A stretch of 64,000 nucleotides of DNA from Hyalangium ruber (GTDB lineage Bacteria; Myxococcota; Myxococcia; Myxococcales; Myxococcaceae), in the NCBI RefSeq assembly GCF_034259325.1, contig NZ_JAXIVS010000005.1, positions 310,001-374,000 on the forward strand. Reading direction: 5' to 3'. The position numbers and the translations under genes were made by a program. Below the pieces are notes generated by a model. The model was given only the letters and a program-made list of their open reading frames with translations, made no database searches and was not told where the DNA came from. Shown here piece after piece: positions 45,829-53,645 of this stretch (positions are counted from its first letter, which is position 1; every line of letters begins with the position of its first letter).

Positions 45829-48800
45829 ATGCACACGCTTCGTCGCTCGCCCGGGGCTGTGGCACTCGCCTGCCTGATGCTCGTGGCCACCGGGTGTGCC
45901 TCCGTCTCACCTCGGTTTTCCCAGGAGGTCCAGGCCTCCTTCGCCCGGGATGAGATGCGCAAGCTGACGACGCGCTCCATGGAGCTGTACTACCCGGAGC
46001 ACCTGAAGCCCTCGGCATTGCGCATCGCGGCACGCGTGGAGGCCTGCGTGGACCGGCTCCGGGAGCTGTCCTGGAGCAAGCGCCCGCGAGACCGACTGCT
46101 CATCTACCTGACGAGCGCGGGCTTCAACAACGCGTACGTCCAGCCGGACGCCGCCAACCTGCCGCAGCAGATGGTGATGCCCACGCACATGAGCATCGAG
46201 CTGTTCCACCTGATGGACCTGGGACAGACGGCGCTGGGCGACGTGGGGTGCCACGAGGCCGTCCACTACGTGCAGATGCAGCAGGAGGAGGGCCTCTGGA
46301 AGGGCATCAACTTCACCACCGGCGGCATCATCCAGCCCAACGTCTTCACCGAGTCCTGGTTCCTGGAGGGGCTGGCCACCTACTACGAGGGCCAGTTCGA
46401 TCGGGAGACGGGCCGGCCGCACAGCCCCATCTGGCGCGGGTGGTTCGAGTCGGTGGCGCAGGAGCGCGAGGGCGACCTGAACCCGGGCCACCTGTCGCCC
46501 GAGCAGCGGCAGGTGGAGCCGTTTGGCGGCAACTACCTCACGGGCAGTCACTTCATCGCCTGGCTGGCCCGCACCTACGGTGAGAAGAAGCTGTGGGAGC
46601 TGGTGCATGAGCAGGGCAGCTCGTGGCTGCCTCCCCTCGGCGTCACGCTGCGCTTCAAGGGCGTGTACGGGAAGACGATCGGCGGGCTGTTCGACGAGTA
46701 CAGCGCGGCGCTGAAGAAGGAGCTGGTGCGCCGCGAGCGCCCGGCCTCGCAGGCGGTGCTGATGCCGGAGGTGGGGTACTTCGCGCGCATGGCCAGCTCG
46801 CCGGCGGATGGCGCGCTCGCGCTCGTCCACGTCGGGCTGGAGCAGACGAGCCACCTGACGGTGCTCGAGCGTGACGGCTCGGAGCGCTTCTCACGGGGCC
46901 TCACCCTGCTGATGCCGGGGCGTGAGTGGATCGTCAGCAACCCGTCCGTCATGAGCGGCCTGTCCTTCACTCGCGATGGAGCCCTGCTCTACCTGGTGGC
47001 CGCGGACGTGGACAGCCAAGGGGCGTACCTGTCCCGGCTGTGGCGGGTGGACGCGCGCACCGGCGAGGTGCTGCACACCTGGGAGATCCAGGACGGCATG
47101 GGCGGCGGAGTCACCCCGGACGGCACGGGCTACGTCTTCGTGGACGTACAGGGCGACAGCGCGAACCTCGTGCGCATGGACCTGGAGTCGGGCCGGAAGG
47201 AGCCGCTCACCCGCTTCGAGGGGCACGTCTCCCTGGGAGCGCCGGCGGTGTCTCAGGACGGCACGCGTGTGGTGTTCTCGATGCGTGGGCCGAACGGGTG
47301 GGATCTCGCGCTGCGCGGGGCGGACGGGACCGTGCGCTGGCTCACCCAGGATGGCCTCTTCAACTACTCGCCCCGGTGGGTGGATGACGATCAGGTCCTG
47401 TTCCTGCGCGAGCACGAAGGGCGGCTCCAGGCGCACGTGCTCCGGCTGTCCAGCGGCGAGCAACTGCGCGTCACCGACGCCCCGCACCTGGTGATGGACG
47501 CGCAGCCCACGGGTGATGGGCACGTGGCGTTCCTCAACCGCCAGGGGTACGGCTTCACGCTCGACCGCGCCCCGTTCACGCCAGTGGCGGAGGCTGCTCC
47601 ACGAACAGCCCAGGCCTCGGCGCCTGCTCCCGCCGAGCCTCCCGAGGCCGCGCCTCCCCCTGCTCCGGCGGAGCCTGAAGCGGTGGCCGCGCCCGAGGCT
47701 CCTCCTGCCGTACCGCCCGCGCCCGCCCCCGCTCCCGACGCTTTCACCGAGTTCCCGCCGGCCCTGCCTCCCCCGGAAGCGCCCGCTCCCGAGGCCCCCG
47801 AGGCGCCTCCCGCCGAGCCGCCCGCCCTCGAGGCGCCTCCCGCCCCAGCCGACACGGCTCCGCTCGCTGAGGCCCCCGCGTCACCGCCAGCCGAGGACCC
47901 CGTGGCCGTGCCGCCACCCGCGCCCGGCAAGGAGGTGGAGGTCCTCTCCGACGAGCCCTACTCTTCGCTCGAGCGACTCCACGTGCCCGAGCTGCGCATC
48001 CCGCTCGTCCTCGCCTATCAGGACACGGACACCGAGAAGCTGGCGGTGGTCGGCCTGGTCTCGCTCTCGGGACAGGATCGGCTGGGCTTCCACGCTTGGT
48101 CGATCAACGCCTCCTTCGACACGAGCGCCGGCAACCCGAGCGTCTCGGCCAGCTACGGCAACGCCGCGCTCGCCCCCTGGTACGTGCTGACCTCCGCGGC
48201 GTACGGAGAGTCGGACACGGAGCGCGATCTCCAAGGGGTGATCTCCGCCACGCGGAGCTTCTGGACGACGCCGGTGGCGTTCAGCCTCCTGGGCCTGCGG
48301 CGCCAGTACCTCAATGCGAACCAGCCTCGGCTGCTCACCTCGATCTTCGGGCCGGAGGTGGCCACGGCCTACTTCGCCGGAGAGGGCACCTCCTACGGCG
48401 GCACCCAGAAGGGGCTCGGGCTGTCGCTGTCCGCGGCGGTCTATCCCAAGTCCTTCGGCACCGACGACACCCTGGGTGACATCCGCGCCGGGGTGGACAC
48501 CTACTTCGGCGGACTGCCCGGGCTGGGCGCGGACAACCTCCAGGTGTCCATCCGAGGCCGCTTCCTGCCGGGCGCTCCCGATGGGCTGCTCGAGGTGGGA
48601 GGCATCGCCCAGGGAAACCCGCTGTACCAATCCCGCGACACGACCGGCGCTCCCGGCCTGGGGCGCCAGTACGAGCCGGGCCTCGCCTTCACCGAGTACC
48701 TGCGCGGCTACGAGGACGTCACCCTCCGCGCCAAACACGTCGTCATCGGCGACGCCCGCTACCGCTACCGCTTCATCATCGACCACGGCTGGGCGTCCAC

Positions 48801-49041
48801 GCTCTACCTGCTGCCCTCGCTCTTCGTGAGCCAGTTCGAGGTGGAGGGCTTCGGCTCCTGGGCTCGCACGGACTTCCGGGACAACTTCCGGGCGGTGGGC
48901 GGCGCGGCGCGGCTCCAGCTCACCCTCGGGCAACTGCTGCCCATCGGCCTCTACTACCAATACGCCTACCGCTTCGAGCCACCGGTGAACTCGCGCGGCG
49001 CGCTCATCCGGGAGTTGCACCTCATCGGACTGTCGCTCTAA
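45829..49041 (+). CDS. Lipoprotein fusing a gluzincin protease, beta-propeller, Pro-rich linker and beta-barrel
   Basis: A 1070-residue lipoprotein (lipobox LMLVATGC). Residues about 40-300 form a peptidase MA-like domain with zinc motif HEAVH (142-146) and a third ligand Glu180 in ESWFLEGLATYYEGQ, as in gluzincins. Residues about 300-580 contain TolB/WD40-like blades (FTRDGALLYLVAADVDSQGAYLSRLWRVD; VSQDGTRVVFSMRGPNGWDLALR). Residues about 588-700 are a Pro/Ala/Glu-rich linker (over 100 residues of PAPAEPPEAA type). The last 350 residues look like an outer-membrane beta-barrel or surface-antigen domain ending LIRELHLIGLSL. The combination would place a protease tethered at the outer membrane. 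Its stop overlaps nadD's stop in convergent orientation. Confidence 0.85.
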   Translation: MHTLRRSPGAVALACLMLVATGCASVSPRFSQEVQASFARDEMRKLTTRSMELYYPEHLKPSALRIAARVEACVDRLRELSWSKRPRDRLLIYLTSAGFNNAYVQPDAANLPQQMVMPTHMSIELFHLMDLGQTALGDVGCHEAVHYVQMQQEEGLWKGINFTTGGIIQPNVFTESWFLEGLATYYEGQFDRETGRPHSPIWRGWFESVAQEREGDLNPGHLSPEQRQVEPFGGNYLTGSHFIAWLARTYGEKKLWELVHEQGSSWLPPLGVTLRFKGVYGKTIGGLFDEYSAALKKELVRRERPASQAVLMPEVGYFARMASSPADGALALVHVGLEQTSHLTVLERDGSERFSRGLTLLMPGREWIVSNPSVMSGLSFTRDGALLYLVAADVDSQGAYLSRLWRVDARTGEVLHTWEIQDGMGGGVTPDGTGYVFVDVQGDSANLVRMDLESGRKEPLTRFEGHVSLGAPAVSQDGTRVVFSMRGPNGWDLALRGADGTVRWLTQDGLFNYSPRWVDDDQVLFLREHEGRLQAHVLRLSSGEQLRVTDAPHLVMDAQPTGDGHVAFLNRQGYGFTLDRAPFTPVAEAAPRTAQASAPAPAEPPEAAPPPAPAEPEAVAAPEAPPAVPPAPAPAPDAFTEFPPALPPPEAPAPEAPEAPPAEPPALEAPPAPADTAPLAEAPASPPAEDPVAVPPPAPGKEVEVLSDEPYSSLERLHVPELRIPLVLAYQDTDTEKLAVVGLVSLSGQDRLGFHAWSINASFDTSAGNPSVSASYGNAALAPWYVLTSAAYGESDTERDLQGVISATRSFWTTPVAFSLLGLRRQYLNANQPRLLTSIFGPEVATAYFAGEGTSYGGTQKGLGLSLSAAVYPKSFGTDDTLGDIRAGVDTYFGGLPGLGADNLQVSIRGRFLPGAPDGLLEVGGIAQGNPLYQSRDTTGAPGLGRQYEPGLAFTEYLRGYEDVTLRAKHVVIGDARYRYRFIIDHGWASTLYLLPSLFVSQFEVEGFGSWARTDFRDNFRAVGGAARLQLTLGQLLPIGLYYQYAYRFEPPVNSRGALIRELHLIGLSL

Positions 49042-49604
49042 GGCTTGCCCAGGCCGTAGAGCCCTGCCTCACGCGCGTAGTCGAGCACCCGGCCCGGAAC
49101 GAACTCCCCGGGCAGCTCTCCGCGCGTGAGCATGTCGCGGATCTGCGTGGAGGACACCTCCGCCAGCGGCGGCCCCACCGTCCCCGAGGCCGGATACCCC
49201 GCCCGGTACAGCACCAGCACCCGTACCATCTGCTGGATTCGATCGAAGCTCTTCCAGTTCGGCAGGTCCTTCAGGATGTCCGAGCCGATGATCAGCGAGA
49301 AGCGGATGTCCGGGTGCTTCTCCACCAGGTACCCCAGCGTCTCCACCGTGTATCCGGCCCCGCCGCGCTCGGCCACCTCCTGCTCCACGCGGCTCGTCTT
49401 CATCCAGCCCGAGGTGTCCTCGCACATCACCTCGCACATCCGCACGCGGTGCTCGAAGGACGTCAGCGCCTTGCCGAACGGGTGCTGGTAGGCCGGCATC
49501 AGCCACAGCTCGTCCATGCCCTGCGTGGCGCGCACGTAGTGGGCCGCCATCAAGTGTCCGACGTGGGGCGGATTGAACGAACCTCCCAGCAGCGCGACCT
49601 TCAA
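49038..49604 (-). CDS. nadD: Nicotinate-nucleotide adenylyltransferase
   Basis: The 188-residue NAD biosynthesis enzyme NadD, which adenylylates nicotinate mononucleotide. The nucleotidyltransferase motifs GGSFNPPHVGHLMAAHY (HxGH) and SSTQIRDML (SxTxxR) are intact, as is FSLIIGSDILKDLPNWKSFDRI. I choose the TTG at 49604 because GAGG lies 5 nt upstream, giving the usual LKVALLGGSF start; a GTG two codons earlier is also in frame. It follows the phosphoesterase-like gene almost without gap. Confidence 0.95.
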   Translation of the reverse strand: MKVALLGGSFNPPHVGHLMAAHYVRATQGMDELWLMPAYQHPFGKALTSFEHRVRMCEVMCEDTSGWMKTSRVEQEVAERGGAGYTVETLGYLVEKHPDIRFSLIIGSDILKDLPNWKSFDRIQQMVRVLVLYRAGYPASGTVGPPLAEVSSTQIRDMLTRGELPGEFVPGRVLDYAREAGLYGLGKP

Positions 49605-49611
49605 GGCCACC

Positions 49612-50283
49612 TCACTTCACTGACAGCTTCGTCCCACGCCCAAGCTGGAGCTCCTTCGGCTCGAGCACCACCTGCCCATCCAGCCGGAAGGCCGTGAAGC
49701 GCAGGTTGTTGCCCTCGGCCTTCTCCAGCAGCCCACACGTCTGCTCCGCCGCGCCCGCAAGCCTCCCGGGCGTCACGAAGTAGCGCGGGCCGATCTGCAC
49801 CACCTTCGGCTCCGGCTCCTTGCCGTGGATGAAGATCGTCGCGTTGAGCAGATCCTCGCGCGTCAGATCGTTCTTGTCGTGGACGAGGCAGCACAGCGCG
49901 TCCCCCACCATGTCCAACAGCTTCCGGGGGATGTTCGGATCCATGTACTGGAGGCAGTCGCGCTCGGGCACCCGCGAGAAGCGCTCCAGCACCAGCCGGC
50001 GATCCTCCTCCGAGCTGACGTCCGCGGGCGCCTCGCCGAAGGCGGGCGGGCGCGGCAGCGAGTCCTTGGAGGACAGCCACTGCGTCACGTCGGCCAGGAA
50101 GTCCAGGTCCGAGTACTCGCGCCCACCGCGGGACTTCTCCCGCCGATCGAGGATCCACGCATCCAGATCGGTGTAGCGCGCACCGGCGAAGACGAAGCGG
50201 CGGGCACCCTTCGCCCGCAACAGCTCATACGCCGCGTCGAACGCGGCGAGATCGCCATGGCTGTCCGAGAGAACGCCGATCAC
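49612..50283 (-). CDS. Metallophosphoesterase-like protein, partly degenerate
   Basis: A 223-residue protein starting VIGVLSDSHGDLAAFDAAYELLRAKGARRFVFAG, the first motif (DxH) of calcineurin-like phosphoesterases. The usual second motif GDxxD is replaced (AGARYTDLD), and no clear GNHE is visible; a late His pair (LVHDK, IHGKEPE) may take part in the fold. It could be a modified phosphodiesterase or a regulatory homologue. The GTG at 50283 begins right at the conserved strand. It sits in the operon with namZ (13 nt upstream) and nadD. Confidence 0.7.
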   Translation of the reverse strand: MIGVLSDSHGDLAAFDAAYELLRAKGARRFVFAGARYTDLDAWILDRREKSRGGREYSDLDFLADVTQWLSSKDSLPRPPAFGEAPADVSSEEDRRLVLERFSRVPERDCLQYMDPNIPRKLLDMVGDALCCLVHDKNDLTREDLLNATIFIHGKEPEPKVVQIGPRYFVTPGRLAGAAEQTCGLLEKAEGNNLRFTAFRLDGQVVLEPKELQLGRGTKLSVK

Positions 50284-50296
50284 GTTAGGCCCACAC

Positions 50297-51481
50297 TCAA
50301 GCGTACAGCAGGAAGGGCTTCCTTTGCTTCTGGAAGGCTTCGGTCTGGGCCGAGAACCCCTCCAGGAGCCGATCCAGCGGCCAGCCCTCCTCCATCCCCC
50401 GGCGCACCTGATCCGTGCCACACAGCAGGTCGAAGGCCGGCACATCCTCCACGAACTCGTAGGCGTCCGCGCGCCAGGCGAACTTGCCCCCGCTCACGTC
50501 CCGCACCGCCTGGAAGATGGCGATGCCCGTGCGCAGCGCCTGGAAGGCCTGCCGGTCCGTGACGTGGATGAAGGCCCCGTTGCAGGACTCGCCCCGGAAC
50601 TTGTCGAAGGTAGGAGTGAAACCCACCGGTCGGAAGGCGACGCCCGGAAGGCGCTCTTTCTCCAGCCGCGCCACCAGCGCCTCCGCGTCCAGCCAGGGGG
50701 CGCCGAACTGCTCGAAGGGGCGGCAGGTGCCCCGGCCCTCGGAGACGTTGGTGCCCTCGCCCAGGCACATGCCCGGGTAGACGAGCGCCGTGTCCGGGGT
50801 GGGCATGTTGGGCGAGGGCGAGAGGAAGGGCAGCCCGGTGTCGGACCAGTACATCTCCCGGCGCCAGCCCTCGCACGGCACCACCGTCAGCGCACAGCCG
50901 ATGCCGAACTCCGCGTTGAAGAGCTGGGCCAGCTCGCCCGCCGTCATGCCGTGGCGGTTGGGCAGCGGGTAGAGCCCCACGAAGGAGCGGTAGCGCTCGC
51001 CCACGAGGTTCCCCTCGAGCTGGGTGCCGCCCAGGGGGTTGGGCCGATCCAGCACGTAGAAGGGAATGCGGGCCTGGGCCGCCGCCTTCATGGCCAGCGC
51101 CATGGTGTAGACGTAGGTGTAGTAGCGACTGCCCACGTCCTGGATGTCGAAGACGAGCGCCTCCAGCCCGGTGAGCCACTCGGGCCGAGGCGACAGCGAC
51201 TCGAAGGTGGAGCCGTAGAGGCTGTGGACGGGCACGCCCGTCTTGCGGTCCCGCGCCTCGCCCACGGCCACCATGTACTGGGCCTCGCCGCGGATTCCGT
51301 GCTCGGGGCCGAAGAGCGCCCCCAGCGTCACCCCGGGCGTCTGCGCCAGCAGGTCCGCGAGGTGGCGGAAGCGCGAGTCCACACTCGTGGGGTTGACGAT
51401 CGCCCCCACTTTCCGGCCCTTCAGCGCGGAGAAGCCCTGCTCCACCCACACATCCAGTCCCGTCTTCACCTTGCTCACCAT
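50297..51481 (-). CDS. namZ: Exo-beta-N-acetylmuramidase NamZ-like (DUF1343, GH171)
   Basis: A 394-residue DUF1343 protein, the family of exo-acting N-acetylmuramidases that release MurNAc from peptidoglycan fragments. Motifs: GRKVGAIVNPTSVD, GALFGPEHGIRGEAQ, EALVFDIQDVGSRYYTYVYTM (acidic active-site region), FYVLDRPNPLGGTQLEGN, NRHGMTAGELAQLFN, YPGMCLGEGTNVSEGRGTCRPFEQFGAPW. There is no signal peptide, so it acts in the cytosol or is exported by an unknown way; characterised members are usually secreted or periplasmic. It could recycle imported prey or own muropeptides. Confidence 0.9.
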   Translation of the reverse strand: MVSKVKTGLDVWVEQGFSALKGRKVGAIVNPTSVDSRFRHLADLLAQTPGVTLGALFGPEHGIRGEAQYMVAVGEARDRKTGVPVHSLYGSTFESLSPRPEWLTGLEALVFDIQDVGSRYYTYVYTMALAMKAAAQARIPFYVLDRPNPLGGTQLEGNLVGERYRSFVGLYPLPNRHGMTAGELAQLFNAEFGIGCALTVVPCEGWRREMYWSDTGLPFLSPSPNMPTPDTALVYPGMCLGEGTNVSEGRGTCRPFEQFGAPWLDAEALVARLEKERLPGVAFRPVGFTPTFDKFRGESCNGAFIHVTDRQAFQALRTGIAIFQAVRDVSGGKFAWRADAYEFVEDVPAFDLLCGTDQVRRGMEEGWPLDRLLEGFSAQTEAFQKQRKPFLLYA

Positions 51482-51516
51482 CGCTCTCCTACCCTGCGTT
51501 GAGTCACCCTCGGGCC

Positions 51517-52815
51517 TCAGTTTCCGCCCAGGCGCTTGAGCGCGTTCTTCGCGGCGCGCTTCGAGTCACACTTGAAACCACTGAGCAGCCCCGAGCCCCC
51601 GTCATCCCCCGGCCCGCCGTCCTCCGCCAGGTCTTCCAGCTCCCCCCGCGCGCTCTTCAGCCGCAGCTCGCCGATCGTGCTCGCGGCATCCGAGCGCACG
51701 CGGCAGTCCGGGTGCTCCAGCAGCTCGGTGAGCCGGTCCTCCGCCTTGCCGCTGCCCGCCTTCGCGGCCGCCGCGTAGCTCTCCATCGCGTTGTTCAGGT
51801 TGCCGAACGCCTCATGGAGCTGCCCGAGGAGGTAGTTCCGGCGCGCCGGCTCCTTCTCCTCCATGATGAGCTTGAGCGCATCATCTCCCCGCGACTTGCG
51901 CTCGGAGGGCGAGGCCTTCCTCACCTGGGCGATGGCGCGATCCGTGGACGAGCCCCCCAGGGCCACCACCGCCATGCCCAGCAGCACCGCCAGCGCCCCC
52001 ATGCCGAGCGCCAGGCGCGGCCCGGTCGTCCCGGCGGGCAGGCGGGAGCGCACCCCTGGGGGCAGGCGCTCCGGCAAGCCGTGGAGGAGCCGCGAGGCCC
52101 CGGCCAGGGCTCTTCCCCCCAGGCTCCGGGCCTGGGAGCCCAGCGCTCCGGCGCGCTGCCCGAGCACGGCGGGCCCGGAGAGCTCCGCCCCCATCGCCCC
52201 CGCGTCCATGACGCGCGAGAGGGCCATGTTGCCGAAGGGCGGCCCCTCCTGCGGCACGCCCGCCGGGCTCGGCAGCGGCACCACGGGGGCCTCCATGCGG
52301 TAGGGCCCCTTGGGCACGCGGAAGACGCGGATCTTCCCGGGGATGCCCTTGAGCTCGAAGGCGCCTACCTCCTGTGAGGGCACCTCCGCCTTGTTCATGG
52401 CGAGGTAGACGGCCTCGGTGAAGTACACCTCGCCCGCCTCGGCCAGCCCCTCCACGCGCGAGGCGATGTTCACCGGCTCGCCGAAGACGTCACTGGCCTC
52501 GACGCGCACCTCGCCCACGTTGATGGCCACGCGCACATCGAGCCGCTCGTTCTCGGTCGCCGAGCGGTTGTACTGCCAAAGCCGATCCTGGATGGCCACG
52601 CCGCTGAGCACCGCCTGGGTGGGCGACTCGAAGGTGACGAGGAACGCGTCGCCAATAGACTTCAGGATGCGCCCGCCGAACGCCTTGAACAGCGGCGCGA
52701 GGAGATCATGGTGCACCTGGAGCAGGCGCTGATTCTCCTCATGGGTCTGCCGGCTGGTTCGCTCGGTGAAGCCCTTGATGTCGGTGAAAACGATGGCGAG
52801 GTTGGCGGTCTTCAA
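51517..52815 (-). CDS. Class III adenylate/guanylate cyclase with C-terminal anchor and helical tail
   Basis: A 432-residue protein. Residues 1-170 are a class III cyclase domain (LAIVFTDIKGFTERTSRQT with metal-binding Asp, FGGRILKSIGDAFLVTFES, VRVAINVGEVRVEASDVFGEPVNIASRVEGLAEAGEVYFTEAV). A Pro/Ala/Gly-rich spacer leads to one membrane helix (LALGMGALAVLLGMAVVALGG, about 270-290) and a C-terminal helical region with HEAT/TPR-like segments (LGQLHEAFGNLNNAMESYAAAAKAGSGKAEDRLTELLEHPDCRVRSDAASTIGELRL). The start is a TTG; no better ribosome site is seen. It would make cAMP (or cGMP) near the membrane. Confidence 0.9.
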   Translation of the reverse strand: MKTANLAIVFTDIKGFTERTSRQTHEENQRLLQVHHDLLAPLFKAFGGRILKSIGDAFLVTFESPTQAVLSGVAIQDRLWQYNRSATENERLDVRVAINVGEVRVEASDVFGEPVNIASRVEGLAEAGEVYFTEAVYLAMNKAEVPSQEVGAFELKGIPGKIRVFRVPKGPYRMEAPVVPLPSPAGVPQEGPPFGNMALSRVMDAGAMGAELSGPAVLGQRAGALGSQARSLGGRALAGASRLLHGLPERLPPGVRSRLPAGTTGPRLALGMGALAVLLGMAVVALGGSSTDRAIAQVRKASPSERKSRGDDALKLIMEEKEPARRNYLLGQLHEAFGNLNNAMESYAAAAKAGSGKAEDRLTELLEHPDCRVRSDAASTIGELRLKSARGELEDLAEDGGPGDDGGSGLLSGFKCDSKRAAKNALKRLGGN

Positions 52816-52876
52816 GGCGCGCGCAGTGTATGCGGCGGAGATCCAGGCGCAATCGGCCCGTGCCCTGCCCGTCCTC

Positions 52877-53572
52877 CTATCGACGGGACGGCTTGAGGGA
52901 GCGCATGCGGCGCGGGGATGGGGGCTCCAGCGTCTTCCGGAGCTGCTCGGCGAGCCGCTGCCTGCCCGTCCGCTCGTAGAACTCCGCCAGCTTCCGCGTC
53001 ACCTGAACGTTGCCTGGCTGCTGCTCGCGGGCGATGCGCAGCTCCTTCTCGGCGTCCGCCACCCGCTCTTGCTGCTCGAGAATCCCGGCCAGCAGGAGGC
53101 GCACCTGTACCCACTCCGGGCGGGCCTTGGTGAGCAGCCGGTAGTGCAGCTCGGCCTTGAGGAGGTCTCCCTGGGCGGCCCACAGGCCACCGAGCCGGAA
53201 GCGGGCCTCCTCGTAAGAAGGGCGATAGAGCAGCGCCACCTCGTACTCCTGGGCGGCGAGCAGGGGTCGGCCCCGCTCCTCCCAGAGCAGCCCGCGCAGG
53301 TAGTGGGCCCGGGGATTCTCGGGGGCCAGCGCGGTGGCGACGTCCAGGTGGGCTTCGGCTCGGTCCAGCTCCCCGCCCAGCTTGAGGAGCAGGCGCGCGG
53401 CCTCCATCCGGGGCAGTTCCCAGGCGGGCCAGGTGTTAGTGAGGGACTCCACGTCTACGAGCGCTCCCGCGCTGTCCCCCGCCTCTTCTTTCGCGAGGGC
53501 CTGCGTCAGGGACTCGCTCGGGGGCGCGTCCCTGGCGCCCGCCAACACGCCCACCAGGATGAGCCACACCAT
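52877..53572 (-). CDS. Exported TPR protein
   Basis: A 231-residue protein with a short N-terminal hydrophobic segment (MVWLILVGVLAGARDAPP) suggesting export, then about five TPR helical pairs (AEAHLDVATALAPENPRAHYLRGLLWEERGRPLLAAQEYEVALLYRPSYEEARFRLGGLWAAQGDLLKAELHYRLL). The basic tail (SPRRMRSLKPSRR) may contact membranes or nucleic acid. The ATG at 53572 is chosen to fit the signal peptide. It is divergent from mutS2, with 73 bp between. Confidence 0.85.
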   Translation of the reverse strand: MVWLILVGVLAGARDAPPSESLTQALAKEEAGDSAGALVDVESLTNTWPAWELPRMEAARLLLKLGGELDRAEAHLDVATALAPENPRAHYLRGLLWEERGRPLLAAQEYEVALLYRPSYEEARFRLGGLWAAQGDLLKAELHYRLLTKARPEWVQVRLLLAGILEQQERVADAEKELRIAREQQPGNVQVTRKLAEFYERTGRQRLAEQLRKTLEPPSPRRMRSLKPSRR

Positions 53573-53645
53573 GGGCGGCTGATAACAGAGCGGGCCTCTT
53601 CCCTTCAATGTTCCCTTGACGGCCAAACGGCCAGGCACGAAACCC

